64,000 nt of DNA from Actinoplanes ianthinogenes (GCF_018324205.1 NZ_AP023356.1:4667501-4731500); one strand, 5' to 3'; positions 1 to 8,501 are shown, numbered from the stretch's first letter. Notes: generated from the letters alone by a model not told the origin. Translations and numbers: made by a program.

Positions 1-179
1 CGTCGTTCCCGGACCTGGCGAGCATTCAGTACCTGCGGGAGAAGGGGGTCGGCACGGTTCTGCTGATCCGGTCCGAGGTTGTCGGCACGCCTTGGGAGCA
101 GGCGGGTGATCTTCCGGTCGACGCGCTCGGCATCCGTCGCGAGGACCTTCCCGACGCGGTCGTCTTCCGGCTGAGCTGA
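1..179 (+). CDS. C-terminal fragment of an unidentified protein (5' truncated)
   Basis: The frame starting at base 3 is open from the window edge to a TGA at 177-179 and encodes about 58 residues (starting SFPDLASIQYLREKGVGTVL, ending FRLS). Codon use is normal for the region, with G or C at most third positions. The motif 'YLREKGVGTVLL' resembles the soluble C-terminal tail of some membrane glycosyltransferases, but the piece is too short for a family call. It converges with the GT87 gene at 585-2123. Which upstream domain it belongs to cannot be seen. Confidence 0.55.
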   Translation, partial: SFPDLASIQYLREKGVGTVLLIRSEVVGTPWEQAGDLPVDALGIRREDLPDAVVFRLS

Positions 180-329
180 GAGTCGCACCGCCGGGAGGGG
201 CGCGGAACTTCGCCGCGCAGGCGGGACGGAGCTCGGAGCCGCGCAGGCGGCACGGGGCTCCGAGCTGCGCTGGGCGCGTTGGGCCGGACTTAGCGGGCCG
301 GGGGCAAGGCTGGGCGGCGCGGGTGAGGA

Positions 330-487
330 CTGGCGCTGGTGCTGGATCGCACGGGACCGGGCTGGCGCTGGCGCTGGATCGCACGGGACCGGGCTCTGGC
401 ACTGGATGGCACGGGACCGGGCTGGCGCTGGATGACACGGGACCGAGGTCACACGGGACCAGGGCTGGCGCTGGGCGGGACCGGGCT
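330..487. repeat. Degenerate tandem repeat around CACGGGACCGGGCT
   Basis: About six imperfect copies of a unit of 15-30 bp built from GGATCGCACGGGACC and GGGCTGGCGCT lie head to tail. The gap 180-543 between the two convergent genes holds this array and the hairpin at 544-571; I see no coding gene in it. Unit length drifts through internal loss of the GGCGCT part, as expected of slippage. Confidence 0.8.
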
Positions 488-543
488 GAGGGCGTACCGA
501 AAGCGAAAACCGGAAGCGGAAGCGGCCGGGAGAGAGAAGCGAA

Positions 544-571
544 GCGGGGCACACCCGAAGGTGTGCCCCGC
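544..571 (-). terminator. Hairpin downstream of the GT87 gene
   Basis: A perfect 12-bp stem (GCGGGGCACACC and its complement) with a CGAA loop starts 14 bases past the stop codon of the minus-strand gene. No long T-run follows, which is common for actinobacterial terminators. Confidence 0.75.
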
Positions 572-584
572 CCGGAGAAACAAG

Positions 585-2123
585 CTAGACCTTGGCCATC
601 ACCGGCGGCTCCGGCGGCAGACCGACCGGCGCCACCGGCGGCCGGCCGAAGCCGAGCGACCACCGCAACCGCTGCACCCAGCCCTCATCCGGGCCTTCCG
701 CCAAGCCGGCGTCCGGATCGGCCCCACCGTAGGTCTGCCGGACCGCATCCAGCTCCGGCCGCCAGATCTCCCGGATCACCAGGCCGCACAGCACCCCCAC
801 GGTGATCAGCCGCAGGGCGGAGGCCAGCACGAACGTGCCCTCCGGGATCACCGACTTGCCGCCGTCGCCGGCGCCGATCAGCTCGGCGTAGAACGCGGCG
901 AAGTAGCAGATCTCGGCGACGGTCCAGGCCAGGATCGCGCCCCACTTCGGGCGGGCCAGGACGATCAGCGGGAGCAGCCACAGCACATACTGCTGCGACC
1001 AGACCTTGCTGAAGATCAGGAAGAAGGCGACGACCAGGAACGCCAGCTGGGCCAGGCGTGGCGGCTGCGGGGCGAGCAGACCGAGCACCAGCAGGCCGAA
1101 GCAGGCCAGGCCGAAGAGCGCGTAGGTCACCAGGTTGAGCGTGGGCACGTGGTCGCTGAGCCACTGGAACGGGCCGCCTCCGGTGCTGCTCCACTTACCG
1201 TCGAGGTACCGGCCGACGTACCAGAAAGTGCCCCAGTCGACCGGCCGCTCCGAGTTGAGCCGGAAGAACCGCAGCCACGCCTCGTGCTGCCAGTACCAGA
1301 CCGGGAAGTTGACCACGGCCCAGGCGACCACCGCGCCCACCGTCGCCAGGAGCCAGGAACGCAGCCGCCCGGAGCGCAACGCGATGATGAACAGCGGCCC
1401 GATGATGAACAGCGGCCACAGTTTGGCCGCGCCGCCGAGCCCGAGCAGGACGCCGGCCCACAGCGGCTGCCGGCGCACCCACAGCAGCAGGCCGATGGCG
1501 GCCAGGCCGATCGCCAGGAAGTCCCAGTTGACCGTGGCGGTCACCAGGATGATCGGGGAGAGCGCGAAGATCGCCGCGTCCCACGGCCTTCGTCGGCGCA
1601 GCGCCAGGATCACTCCCACCGTGATCACCGCGAACAGCGACAGGACCAGAGCATTGGCGTTGTAGAACCAGCTGCCCTGGTTGATGTCCGGGTGCTTCAC
1701 CCCGTACCAGTGCACCGGCAGCCCGAGTGCCCCCATGAAGTAACCGGTGACGACCGGGTACTCGACCTGGTGGTTGACGTAGGGGACGGCGCCGTCGCTC
1801 AGACCCTCGGCGTAGTAGAGGGCGAGCACGTCGGTGTAGCAGAACCGGGTGTACTGGATGTTTTTCTGCCAGTCGCCGCTCATGCAGGGCGATTTCTGCA
1901 CCCAGGACAGCGCCAGGATCAGGCAGGTCAGGGCCATGATGATCCGCGACGCGGTCCAGAACCGGCCGGGCCGGGCCTCCGGACGGGTCGCGTGCGAGCC
2001 GAGCGGCCCGCCGATGAGTTGCGACAGCCCCCGCACGAAACCGTCCGAGGTCGCGGTGGAGGTAGAAACGCTGGGGCCGTCGCTGGGGGCGTCGGGCCGA
2101 TCGGGGGACGGTTGCGCGCTCAT
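585..2123 (-). CDS. GT87-family (DUF2029) polyprenyl-phosphate-dependent mannosyltransferase-like membrane protein
   Basis: The 512-residue protein has a hydrophilic N-terminus of about 50 residues, then about ten hydrophobic segments and a hydrophilic C-terminal tail. The loop after the first membrane segment carries 'NHQVEYPV' (about residues 117-124), the acidic-loop layout of GT-C enzymes of the GT87/DUF2029 family. Relatives transfer mannose or arabinose from polyprenyl phosphate to periplasmic glycans or lipids; the acceptor here is unknown. It lies downstream of the PBP gene, as Rv0051 follows ponA1 in mycobacteria. A terminator at 2197-2233 separates the two genes, so it may have its own promoter. 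The family call is firm; the substrate is not. Confidence 0.85.
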   Translation of the reverse strand: MSAQPSPDRPDAPSDGPSVSTSTATSDGFVRGLSQLIGGPLGSHATRPEARPGRFWTASRIIMALTCLILALSWVQKSPCMSGDWQKNIQYTRFCYTDVLALYYAEGLSDGAVPYVNHQVEYPVVTGYFMGALGLPVHWYGVKHPDINQGSWFYNANALVLSLFAVITVGVILALRRRRPWDAAIFALSPIILVTATVNWDFLAIGLAAIGLLLWVRRQPLWAGVLLGLGGAAKLWPLFIIGPLFIIALRSGRLRSWLLATVGAVVAWAVVNFPVWYWQHEAWLRFFRLNSERPVDWGTFWYVGRYLDGKWSSTGGGPFQWLSDHVPTLNLVTYALFGLACFGLLVLGLLAPQPPRLAQLAFLVVAFFLIFSKVWSQQYVLWLLPLIVLARPKWGAILAWTVAEICYFAAFYAELIGAGDGGKSVIPEGTFVLASALRLITVGVLCGLVIREIWRPELDAVRQTYGGADPDAGLAEGPDEGWVQRLRWSLGFGRPPVAPVGLPPEPPVMAKV

Positions 2124-2196
2124 GTCTTGGCATCATGCCGCATCAACGTCGAAGATCGACCGCCGACCGGATACGGCACACCGAGAGATACCGGAT

Positions 2197-2233
2197 GAAA
2201 AGCGGCGCCCACCTCGATGAGGTGGGCGCCGCT
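2197..2233 (-). terminator. Rho-independent terminator of the PBP gene
   Basis: A stem of at least 13 bp (AGCGGCGCCCACC paired with GGTGGGCGCCGCT, extendable by T-A) around a short loop begins 16 bases after the PBP stop. It is followed on the minus strand by TTTT, so it is a classical intrinsic terminator. Confidence 0.88.
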
Positions 2234-2248
2234 CAGATCAGTGGGACA

Positions 2249-4852
2249 TCAACCGCCGTTACCGCCGTTACCGCCAGTGCCGCCGTTGCCCCCATTACCG
2301 CCGTTGCCACCGTTACCGCCGCCGGTGTTACCCGTGTTGTTGCCGGGGCCGCCGCCGTTGTCCTGGTTCTGGCAGAGGATCGACAGCGCGCCGTTACAGA
2401 CCCCGCTGTTGTCCTGGACCGGGTCCGGCGGCGGCGTCTGGCCGTTGCCGCGCGAGTCGTCACCGCCGGGGATCCGATCCGGGAAGCTGGCCTTCTCCCA
2501 GTCCTTCTTCTCGGCCACCGTGTCGAGGAACTTCTTCCAGATCGACGCCGGCGTGCCGGAGCCGAACATCTTCTTGCCGCTCTCCTCGGTCAGCGGCACG
2601 CGGTTCTTCTTGCCGCCGACCCAGACGGTGGCGGCCAGCTGCGGGATGCCGCCGACGAACCAGGCATCACCGTTGGCGCTGCTGTTCGTGGAGTTGAGCT
2701 CCCACGAACCACTCTTGGCGATCGCGTCCCGGCCGTTCGCCAGGGTGTGCTTGGCATGCTCCGGGATCCGCTTCAGCACGCCGGTCAGGTCGGACATCTG
2801 CTGCGCGTCGAAGACCTTGGTGCCTTCCTTGGTGACCGTGGTCAGGCTCTTCGTCTTACCGGTGGCCTGGTCGACCGCCTTGATCGACTTGATGAAATGC
2901 GTCTGGTGGCGGACGCCCTGCGCCACGATCGTGGCGACGCCGGTCGCGTGCTCCAGCGGGACCACCCGGAACTGGCCGAAACCGACCTCACTGCTGAAGT
3001 TGTTGTGCAGCGTCTCCGGGCTGGCCTTCTCCAGGTCGATGCGCTCGCCCTGCGGGTGCTTGTCCGTGGAGTTGGTCCAGATGTACCGGATACCGGCCTT
3101 CTTGGCCGTGGCGAGGACCTTCTCGGAGCCGAGCTGGTCGGCGATCCAGTAGAACGGGAAGTTGTAGGACCGGACGGTCGCCGTCTCCAGGTCACAGAAC
3201 TTGATCTTGCCGTCACACAGGCTGTCGTCGGCACCGGCATTACTGATCTTCTTGCCGTTGGCCCGGGTCTTGGTGCCGTCCCAGGTGGTCTTGAAGGAGT
3301 AGTTGTTGGCCAGTGCCGTGGTCGCCGTGTAGATCTTGAAGGACGAGGCCGGTGACTGTCCGCCGCCGTTCTCGATCACGCCGTTGCCGTCACCGTCCAT
3401 GTAACCGGCGTAGTCGGTGCCGGTCGGATCGTCACCGCCGTAGTAACCGAGCACCTCGCCGGTGTCCGGATCGATGCCGATCACCGCGGCCTGATACGTG
3501 GCCGGACGTCCGTGCAGCGGCGATTCGTCGCTCTTGCGGGAGCCGGCTTCCTCAGCCGCCTTCTGGATCACCGGGTCGATCGTGGTGGTGATCGTCAGAC
3601 CACCACGCTCCTGGGCGTCGCTGTTGATGCCGAGCTGGTTCAGCTCGTACGTCACGTGCCGCAGAATCATGCCGACCGGCTTGCCGTCCGCGCAGGTCTT
3701 GCAGGTGGCGCTGGCCTTGTTCGGCAGCGGCTGAGGCCAGACCCGCTTGTCGTAGACGTCCTTGGTGATCCAGCCCATGTCGTACATGTTGCGCATCGTG
3801 TACTCCCACCGGATCTTGGCATCGGTGGGGTTGATGTTCGGGTCGTAACCCTTGTGCGTGGCGGTCGGGTAGGGCTGCTTGATGATCGAGGCGATCGCCG
3901 CGGCCTGGTAGGCGTTGATCTCCTTGCGGCCGCCGGACCCCTTCTGGACGATGCTGACGTTGTAGTAGCCGTTCGCCGCGGCCTCCGCGCCGAGCCGGCC
4001 CTCGCCGAGGTCGATGTAGTTCAGGTACAGCCCCATGATCTCGGGCTTGGTGTACTTCGACTCCAGCTTGCGGGCGATCACGGCCTCGCGCAGCTTGCGG
4101 CTGTAGCTGATGTCCTTCAGGTCGGCGACGTGTCGCGCGTACTGCTGGGTGATGGTGGACGCGCCCTGCTTGTCACCGCCGGTGAAGTTGTTCCAGGCGG
4201 CGCGGGCGATGCCCTTCATGTCGATGCCGTTGTGGGTGTAGAAGTTCTTGTCCTCAGCGGCGGCGACGGCGTGCGCCATGGTGTCGCTGATGTTCTGGTA
4301 CGGCACGTTGACCCGGGGCTTGCCCAGCTTGGCGAGCGTCTGGCCCTTGGCGTTGAGGACGACGTTCATCTGGTCCTCAGCCTTGGGCGTGGGGAGCTCG
4401 ACGTCATCGAAGAAGTAGGTGCCACCCACGATGCCGGCGCCGATCATGATGACCAGCACGGCGGCCGCCGCGGTCAGGATGTTCGCACGGCGGTACTTCT
4501 TGTCGGCCTTGGTCCGCGGGCGCTTGCCCCCGCCACCGCCGCCGACGCCGGCGGAACCCCCGCCGGACGTGGGAGGCGGCACCGACGCGCGGCCACCGAC
4601 TGACGCGGCACCGACCGACGCACGGCCTGGGGCGGCCGAGCCCACGGAGGCGGAGCCGACCGAGGCGCGCCCGCCGACCGAGGCGGAGCCCACCGACGCC
4701 GAACCCACCGACGCGGAGCCGACCGAAGCCGAACCGGATGGCCGCCGATAGGCATCGGGTGCGGGACGTTGCTCGTCCGGTCCGGAAGCAGCGGACGGCC
4801 CGGGCACTCGGGCCCGGGCTCGTGCGTTCTGCGGATCGCCGTACGCGTTCAT
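2249..4852 (-). CDS. Class A penicillin-binding protein (bifunctional transglycosylase/transpeptidase), PonA-like
   Basis: The product polymerises lipid II and cross-links peptidoglycan outside the membrane. The ATG at 4852 is preferred (867 residues): AGGTG lies 7 bases upstream, while an ATG 23 codons earlier has no good site and would add an atypical leader. Order: a disordered cytoplasmic N-terminus with Ala-Ser-Val-Gly repeats (about 40-92), one membrane anchor (about 125-147), a GT51 domain with EDKNF at 200-204 and GASTITQQ at 230-237, then a transpeptidase domain with SSFK (503-506), SYN (562-564) and KSG (713-715). All catalytic motifs are present. The last 40 residues are nearly pure Gly/Asn. 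Upstream DUF5318 and downstream GT87 match the ponA1 neighbourhood of mycobacteria. Confidence 0.93.
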   Translation of the reverse strand: MNAYGDPQNARARARVPGPSAASGPDEQRPAPDAYRRPSGSASVGSASVGSASVGSASVGGRASVGSASVGSAAPGRASVGAASVGGRASVPPPTSGGGSAGVGGGGGGKRPRTKADKKYRRANILTAAAAVLVIMIGAGIVGGTYFFDDVELPTPKAEDQMNVVLNAKGQTLAKLGKPRVNVPYQNISDTMAHAVAAAEDKNFYTHNGIDMKGIARAAWNNFTGGDKQGASTITQQYARHVADLKDISYSRKLREAVIARKLESKYTKPEIMGLYLNYIDLGEGRLGAEAAANGYYNVSIVQKGSGGRKEINAYQAAAIASIIKQPYPTATHKGYDPNINPTDAKIRWEYTMRNMYDMGWITKDVYDKRVWPQPLPNKASATCKTCADGKPVGMILRHVTYELNQLGINSDAQERGGLTITTTIDPVIQKAAEEAGSRKSDESPLHGRPATYQAAVIGIDPDTGEVLGYYGGDDPTGTDYAGYMDGDGNGVIENGGGQSPASSFKIYTATTALANNYSFKTTWDGTKTRANGKKISNAGADDSLCDGKIKFCDLETATVRSYNFPFYWIADQLGSEKVLATAKKAGIRYIWTNSTDKHPQGERIDLEKASPETLHNNFSSEVGFGQFRVVPLEHATGVATIVAQGVRHQTHFIKSIKAVDQATGKTKSLTTVTKEGTKVFDAQQMSDLTGVLKRIPEHAKHTLANGRDAIAKSGSWELNSTNSSANGDAWFVGGIPQLAATVWVGGKKNRVPLTEESGKKMFGSGTPASIWKKFLDTVAEKKDWEKASFPDRIPGGDDSRGNGQTPPPDPVQDNSGVCNGALSILCQNQDNGGGPGNNTGNTGGGNGGNGGNGGNGGTGGNGGNGG
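4577..4735 (-). repeat. Pentapeptide-coding repeats (S-A-S-V-G) in the PBP N-terminus
   Basis: About ten degenerate 15-bp units encode (G/A)-S-A-S-V-G type repeats with GR interruptions, in the cytoplasmic tail ahead of the membrane anchor. They are in frame and rich in Ser, so they could be phosphorylated or expand by slippage; both are inferences. Confidence 0.8.
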
Positions 4853-5018
4853 TCCTTCACACCTACCGTTCGCGGGGGCGCGGCCCGCCCCGCCGGGAGA
4901 TGCTCCCGGAGGCCGCGCCACGAGCGGGCGTTTGAGGCTGCGTCACCGGCAGCCGATGGTTCCGACACCGAAAACGAGCCTGTCCTAAACGTGTCCACGT
5001 TACTGACATCGATCCGGT

Positions 5019-5453
5019 TCACCGTCGGCCCTCCCCGACCTGTGAAACAGAACCCGTTTTCCATTGAATCGGGGACTCGTCCTCACCGAGCGCGTCGCGA
5101 CCGAGCACGTAGCGCTCGATGAGGTGGTTCCAGGAGCAGGAGCGGCACACCTCGACGACGAAGACCTGGAACTCACGCAGCGTCATCGCGAGGACCGGCA
5201 ACTCGGCAACTTTGTGCGCCTGGCCGGCGGACTGCTTCAGCTCGTCGCCATAGACGTAGTGCACCAGAGTCAGGTTGTCGCGACGGCAGATCGGGCATCG
5301 CTCCTCGGTCGGCTCGCCGTGGAACGTCGCAGCGTTTTTCAAGTACGGCGACGCGTCGCACACCTCAAGCGGGCTGACCTTGCCATTCCGCACGTCACGC
5401 AGGACTGCCCGCCTCTGAAGCGAGTAGTCGACAACCTGCCGCTGCGTGCGCAT
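5019..5453 (-). CDS. DUF5318 family protein (probable zinc-binding)
   Basis: This 144-residue soluble protein has two CxxC pairs (Cys53/Cys56 in CPIC, Cys103/Cys106 in CRSC), the arrangement of a structural zinc site, and a conserved N-terminus 'MRTQRQVVDYSLQRR'. It matches the actinobacterial DUF5318 family (Rv0049 in M. tuberculosis), which sits upstream of the ponA1-type PBP. Here too it lies 166 bp upstream of the PBP in the same direction and is probably co-transcribed. Function is unknown; context suggests a link to cell-wall growth. Confidence 0.85.
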   Translation of the reverse strand: MRTQRQVVDYSLQRRAVLRDVRNGKVSPLEVCDASPYLKNAATFHGEPTEERCPICRRDNLTLVHYVYGDELKQSAGQAHKVAELPVLAMTLREFQVFVVEVCRSCSWNHLIERYVLGRDALGEDESPIQWKTGSVSQVGEGRR

Positions 5454-5566
5454 GGCGAGAAGAGTACGCGGTCACCGCGACCGGGGCGACCGCCATCACG
5501 GAGCGTGGCGTGGCGACCGCGCAGCATGTCCGAGTTGCGCCTCCCGCGATCCCGATCTACGGTGAC

Positions 5567-5587
5567 GATGTATCGGGCCGATACATC
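5567..5587. promoter_or_regulatory. Perfect 10+1+10 inverted repeat, probable PadR operator
   Basis: GATGTATCGG-G-CCGATACATC is a perfect dyad located 26 bases before the GTG of the padR-like gene. Its ATGTAT/ATACAT half-sites resemble operators bound by PadR-family repressors. Its position between divergent genes suggests autoregulation of padR-ino1 and possibly control of DUF5318-PBP. Binding is inferred. Confidence 0.7.
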
Positions 5588-5613
5588 GGGACACACTCTG
5601 AGGGAGGGTCGAG

Positions 5614-6243
5614 GTGCTGGAGTTGGCGATCCTCGGGCTTCTGCAGGAGGCCCCGATGCACGGGTACGAACTCCGCAAGGAGCTGGCCACCAAACTGGGC
5701 ACGCTTCGCGCCGCGATCAGTTACGGGACGTTGTACCCGACGCTGAAGCGGTTGAAGCTGGCCGGCTGGATCAGCGAAGCCGAGGCGAACACCAACGAAA
5801 TTGTTCCCCCGATGACCAGCAAACGGGGCCGGGTTGTCTACAAGATCACGGCGGAGGGCAAGGAACGCTTCGCGGAGCTCCTCGCCACCGCCGGGCCGGA
5901 GACGTATGACGACGCCGGTTTCGGGGTGCATTTCGCGTTCTTCGCCCGGACCGACCAGGCCACCCGGCTACGGATCCTGGAGGGGCGCCGACGGCGGATC
6001 GAGGAGCGCCGGGAGGGACTGCGGGAGATTCTCGCCCGCGCCGCCGACCGCCTCGACGCCTACACGCTCGAACTCCAGCGACACGGCCTCGACGCGTGCG
6101 AGCGCGAGGTCCGCTGGCTGGAGGAGCTGATCACCAACGAGCGGTCCGGCCGAACCCCGGCCTTCCGCAACCGTTCCGGCGGGCTGTCGCCGGCAGCGGA
6201 GACACCCCCGGAAACACCGCGTCCGCACCTGGACCGGCCGTGA
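5614..6243 (+). CDS. PadR family transcriptional regulator
   Basis: The 209-residue protein starts at GTG 5614 behind GAGGGAGGG. Residues about 1-90 form the PadR winged helix, opening 'MLELAILGLLQEAPMHGYEL' and followed by 'YGTLYPTLKRL'. A longer Vir-type helical C-terminal domain (about 100-185) for dimerisation follows, then a proline-rich tail. It probably represses its own operon through the dyad at 5567-5587. The ino1 gene begins 23 bases downstream, and the mycobacterial counterparts Rv0047c/Rv0046c are also adjacent, so control of inositol synthesis is a reasonable inference. The ligand is unknown. Confidence 0.88.
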   Translation: MLELAILGLLQEAPMHGYELRKELATKLGTLRAAISYGTLYPTLKRLKLAGWISEAEANTNEIVPPMTSKRGRVVYKITAEGKERFAELLATAGPETYDDAGFGVHFAFFARTDQATRLRILEGRRRRIEERREGLREILARAADRLDAYTLELQRHGLDACEREVRWLEELITNERSGRTPAFRNRSGGLSPAAETPPETPRPHLDRP

Positions 6244-6266
6244 TGAACAACAAGGAGGCAAACGCG

Positions 6267-7346
6267 ATGGGTTCCGTCCGCGTCGCCATCGTCGGTGTGG
6301 GTAACTGCGCCTCGTCCCTCGTGCAGGGCGTGGAGTACTACAAGAACGCCGACCCCAACGACCGCGTGCCGGGTCTCATGCACGTGACCTTCGGCGACTA
6401 CCACGTATCCGACGTGAAGTTCGTCGCGGCGTTCGATGTGGACGCCAAGAAGGTCGGCATGGACCTGAGCGAAGCGATCGTCGCCAGCGAGAACAACACG
6501 ATCAAGCTGACCGACGTGCCGCCGACCGGCGTCACCGTGCAGCGCGGCCCGACCTTCGACGGCCTGGGCACGTACTACCGGGAGATCATCGAGGAGTCCT
6601 CGGCCGAGGCCGTCGACGTGGCGCAGGCGCTGCGTGACGCCGAGGTCGACGTGGTCGTCTCCTACCTCCCGGTCGGTTCCGAGCAGGCCGACAAGTTCTA
6701 CGCGCAGGCCGCGATCGACGCCGGTTGTGCGTTCGTGAACGCGCTGCCGGTGTTCATCGCCTCCGACCCGGTCTGGGCGCAGAAGTTCACCGACGCCGGC
6801 CTCCCGATCGTCGGCGACGACATCAAGAGCCAGGTCGGCGCGACCATCGTGCACCGCGCGCTGGCCAAGCTGTTCGAAGACCGTGGCGTCGAGCTGCTGC
6901 GCACGTACCAGCTCAACTTCGGCGGCAACATGGACTTCATGAACATGCTGGAGCGCAACCGCCTGGTCTCGAAGAAGATCTCGAAGACCCAGTCGGTCAC
7001 CTCGCAGATCCCGCACGAGATGATCAAGAGCGACGTGCACATCGGCCCGTCCGACCACGTGCCGTGGCTCGACGACCGCAAGTGGGCGTACATCCGCCTG
7101 GAGGGCCGCTCGTTCGGTGACACCCCGCTGAACGCCGAGCTCAAGCTCGAGGTGTGGGACTCGCCGAACTCGGCCGGCGTGATCATCGACGCGGTCCGCG
7201 CCGCGAAGATCGCCAAGGACCGCGGGATCGGTGGCCCGATCCTCTCGGCGTCCTCCTACTTCATGAAGTCCCCGCCGGTGCAGTACAGCGACCACGACGC
7301 GCACAACGCGGTCGAGGCCTTCATCAAGGGCGAGGTCGAGCGCTGA
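6267..7346 (+). CDS. ino1: Inositol-3-phosphate synthase
   Basis: Converts glucose-6-phosphate to 1L-myo-inositol-3-phosphate with NAD, the first step towards phosphatidylinositol, PI-mannosides and mycothiol. The ATG at 6267 follows AAGGAGG at an 8-base spacing; another in-frame ATG overlaps the padR stop at 6243 but lacks this spacing. At 360 residues it has the length of the short bacterial enzyme. The NAD-binding IVGVGNCASS is at residues 8-17, and the C-terminus carries the conserved 'SSYFMKSPPVQ'. It is in an operon with padR and ends at a strong terminator. Confidence 0.95.
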   Translation: MGSVRVAIVGVGNCASSLVQGVEYYKNADPNDRVPGLMHVTFGDYHVSDVKFVAAFDVDAKKVGMDLSEAIVASENNTIKLTDVPPTGVTVQRGPTFDGLGTYYREIIEESSAEAVDVAQALRDAEVDVVVSYLPVGSEQADKFYAQAAIDAGCAFVNALPVFIASDPVWAQKFTDAGLPIVGDDIKSQVGATIVHRALAKLFEDRGVELLRTYQLNFGGNMDFMNMLERNRLVSKKISKTQSVTSQIPHEMIKSDVHIGPSDHVPWLDDRKWAYIRLEGRSFGDTPLNAELKLEVWDSPNSAGVIIDAVRAAKIAKDRGIGGPILSASSYFMKSPPVQYSDHDAHNAVEAFIKGEVER

Positions 7347-7362
7347 CCCGCTCCGCGTGAAC

Positions 7363-7395
7363 AAGGCCGGCCCAGCTCATGGGCCGGCCTTTTTA
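7363..7395 (+). terminator. Rho-independent terminator after ino1
   Basis: A 12-bp perfect stem AAGGCCGGCCCA / TGGGCCGGCCTT with loop GCTCA is followed by TTTTT, 17 bases after the ino1 stop. It also faces the 3' end of the convergent ogt gene. Confidence 0.93.
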
Positions 7396-7438
7396 CTTCA
7401 CAACCCCGTTTTTCATACGCACACAGCACGCTCCCGGT

Positions 7439-7945
7439 TCACCCCCAGGCCCGGGTCAGCGCCACCGCGGCCTCCAGCTCGAGCAGCTTGCGTTTGCGCT
7501 CCAGGCCGCCGCCGAAGCCGACCATCTTGCCGCCGGCGCCGACCACCCGATGGCACGGGACGATCACCGGCACCGGATTGTGGTTGCAGGCCGTGCCGAC
7601 CGCACGGGCGGCTCCCGGATCGCCCAGGGCGGTGGCGATCGCCCCATAGGTCACCATCTCGCCGTACGGAATCCGGGCGATCTCGGCCCACACCGCGCGC
7701 TCGAACTCGGAGCCGCCACGCAGCTCCACCGGCACCGTGAAGTCGGTCAGCTCCCCCGCGAAATAGGCCGCCAGCTGCACCGCGGCCGGATGGTCCGCGG
7801 TGTCGCCCGGCCGCGCGCCGAAGCGCACCCCCACCACGACGTCGCCCTCGACGGCGACGCCGAGCGGCCCGATCGGTGACTCGACGACGAACACCCCTCG
7901 ATTCTGCCTCGGGGGTACGACAAACTCCGGCGGCCGTGCAGACAT
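7439..7945 (-). CDS. ogt: Methylated-DNA-[protein]-cysteine S-methyltransferase
   Basis: A suicide DNA-repair enzyme that takes the methyl group from O6-methylguanine. From the ATG at 7945 it has 168 residues, with the active-site PCHRV around Cys131 and the helix-turn-helix 'RIPYGEMVTYGAIA' just before it. It lacks the Ada N-terminal domain, so it is Ogt-type. A GTG three codons upstream is an alternative start; both start sites have weak ribosome binding sites. It converges with ino1 and diverges from the sigma factor at 7983, with only about 37 bases between starts, so their promoters must overlap. Confidence 0.93.
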   Translation of the reverse strand: MSARPPEFVVPPRQNRGVFVVESPIGPLGVAVEGDVVVGVRFGARPGDTADHPAAVQLAAYFAGELTDFTVPVELRGGSEFERAVWAEIARIPYGEMVTYGAIATALGDPGAARAVGTACNHNPVPVIVPCHRVVGAGGKMVGFGGGLERKRKLLELEAAVALTRAWG

Positions 7946-7982
7946 CGGCGTCACCCGTACGTCTTATCCGCTGGAGGTGACC

Positions 7983-8501
7983 GTGAAGGAATCGACTGAC
8001 GCCGCGTTCATCGCGTTCGTCGAGGAACGTGGCGCGGCGCTGGTGCGGATCGCGTACGCGATGACCGGCGACCAGCGATCCGCCGAGGATCTGGTGCAGT
8101 CCGCGCTGGCCAAGGCCTACACGAAGTGGCCACGGATCCGGGACGACGCCGAGCCGTACGTGCGGCGGATCATCTACAACGACCGGATCTCGATCTGGCG
8201 CCGGCAGTCTCGAATCCACGAGTTCCCGGTCGCCGAGGTGCCCGACCTGTATCCGCACTCCGGGCACGACCACGACACAACGCTCCGGTTGACGCTCCGG
8301 CAGGCGCTGCTCGCGCTGCCCGCCCGGCAACGAGCCGTCCTGGTGTTGCGCTACCTGGAGGACCGTTCAGTGGACGAGACCGCGGACATCCTCGGCTGCC
8401 GGCGCGGCACGGTCGCCAGCCAGGCGACTCGGGCGCTGCGCAAGCTACGTGACCTGATCCCCGAGCTGAACGAGACGACCGCCGCGGAGGTGCTGCGATG
8501 A
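7983..8501 (+). CDS. SigE-family (ECF-like) RNA polymerase sigma factor, copy 1
   Basis: The GTG at 7983 follows CTGGAGGTGACC, giving 172 residues. Region 2 (about 8-75) carries 'RIAYAMTGDQRSAEDLVQ', and region 4 (about 105-160) carries 'PARQRAVLVLRYLEDRSVDE' with the helix-turn-helix 'LGCRRGTVASQATRALRKL'. This is the SigE family abundant in Micromonosporaceae and Streptomyces. It overlaps the next gene by ATGA, so the pair is translationally coupled. A near-copy of the pair follows at 9606-11326. The regulon cannot be seen. Confidence 0.92.
   Translation: MKESTDAAFIAFVEERGAALVRIAYAMTGDQRSAEDLVQSALAKAYTKWPRIRDDAEPYVRRIIYNDRISIWRRQSRIHEFPVAEVPDLYPHSGHDHDTTLRLTLRQALLALPARQRAVLVLRYLEDRSVDETADILGCRRGTVASQATRALRKLRDLIPELNETTAAEVLR

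Noticed and set aside
339..2198. Long plus-strand open frame of about 619 codons
   Set aside because: It is antisense to the GT87 gene, is Gln/Arg/Asp-rich as GC-rich shadows are, and includes the repeat array; no domain.
3512..4603. Plus-strand frame of 363 codons over the PBP gene
   Set aside because: Leu/Asp/Arg-rich antisense shadow of intact PBP motifs.
6060..7364. Minus-strand frame of 434 codons over ino1
   Set aside because: Antisense shadow; the plus-strand ino1 is complete with its own ribosome binding site and terminator.
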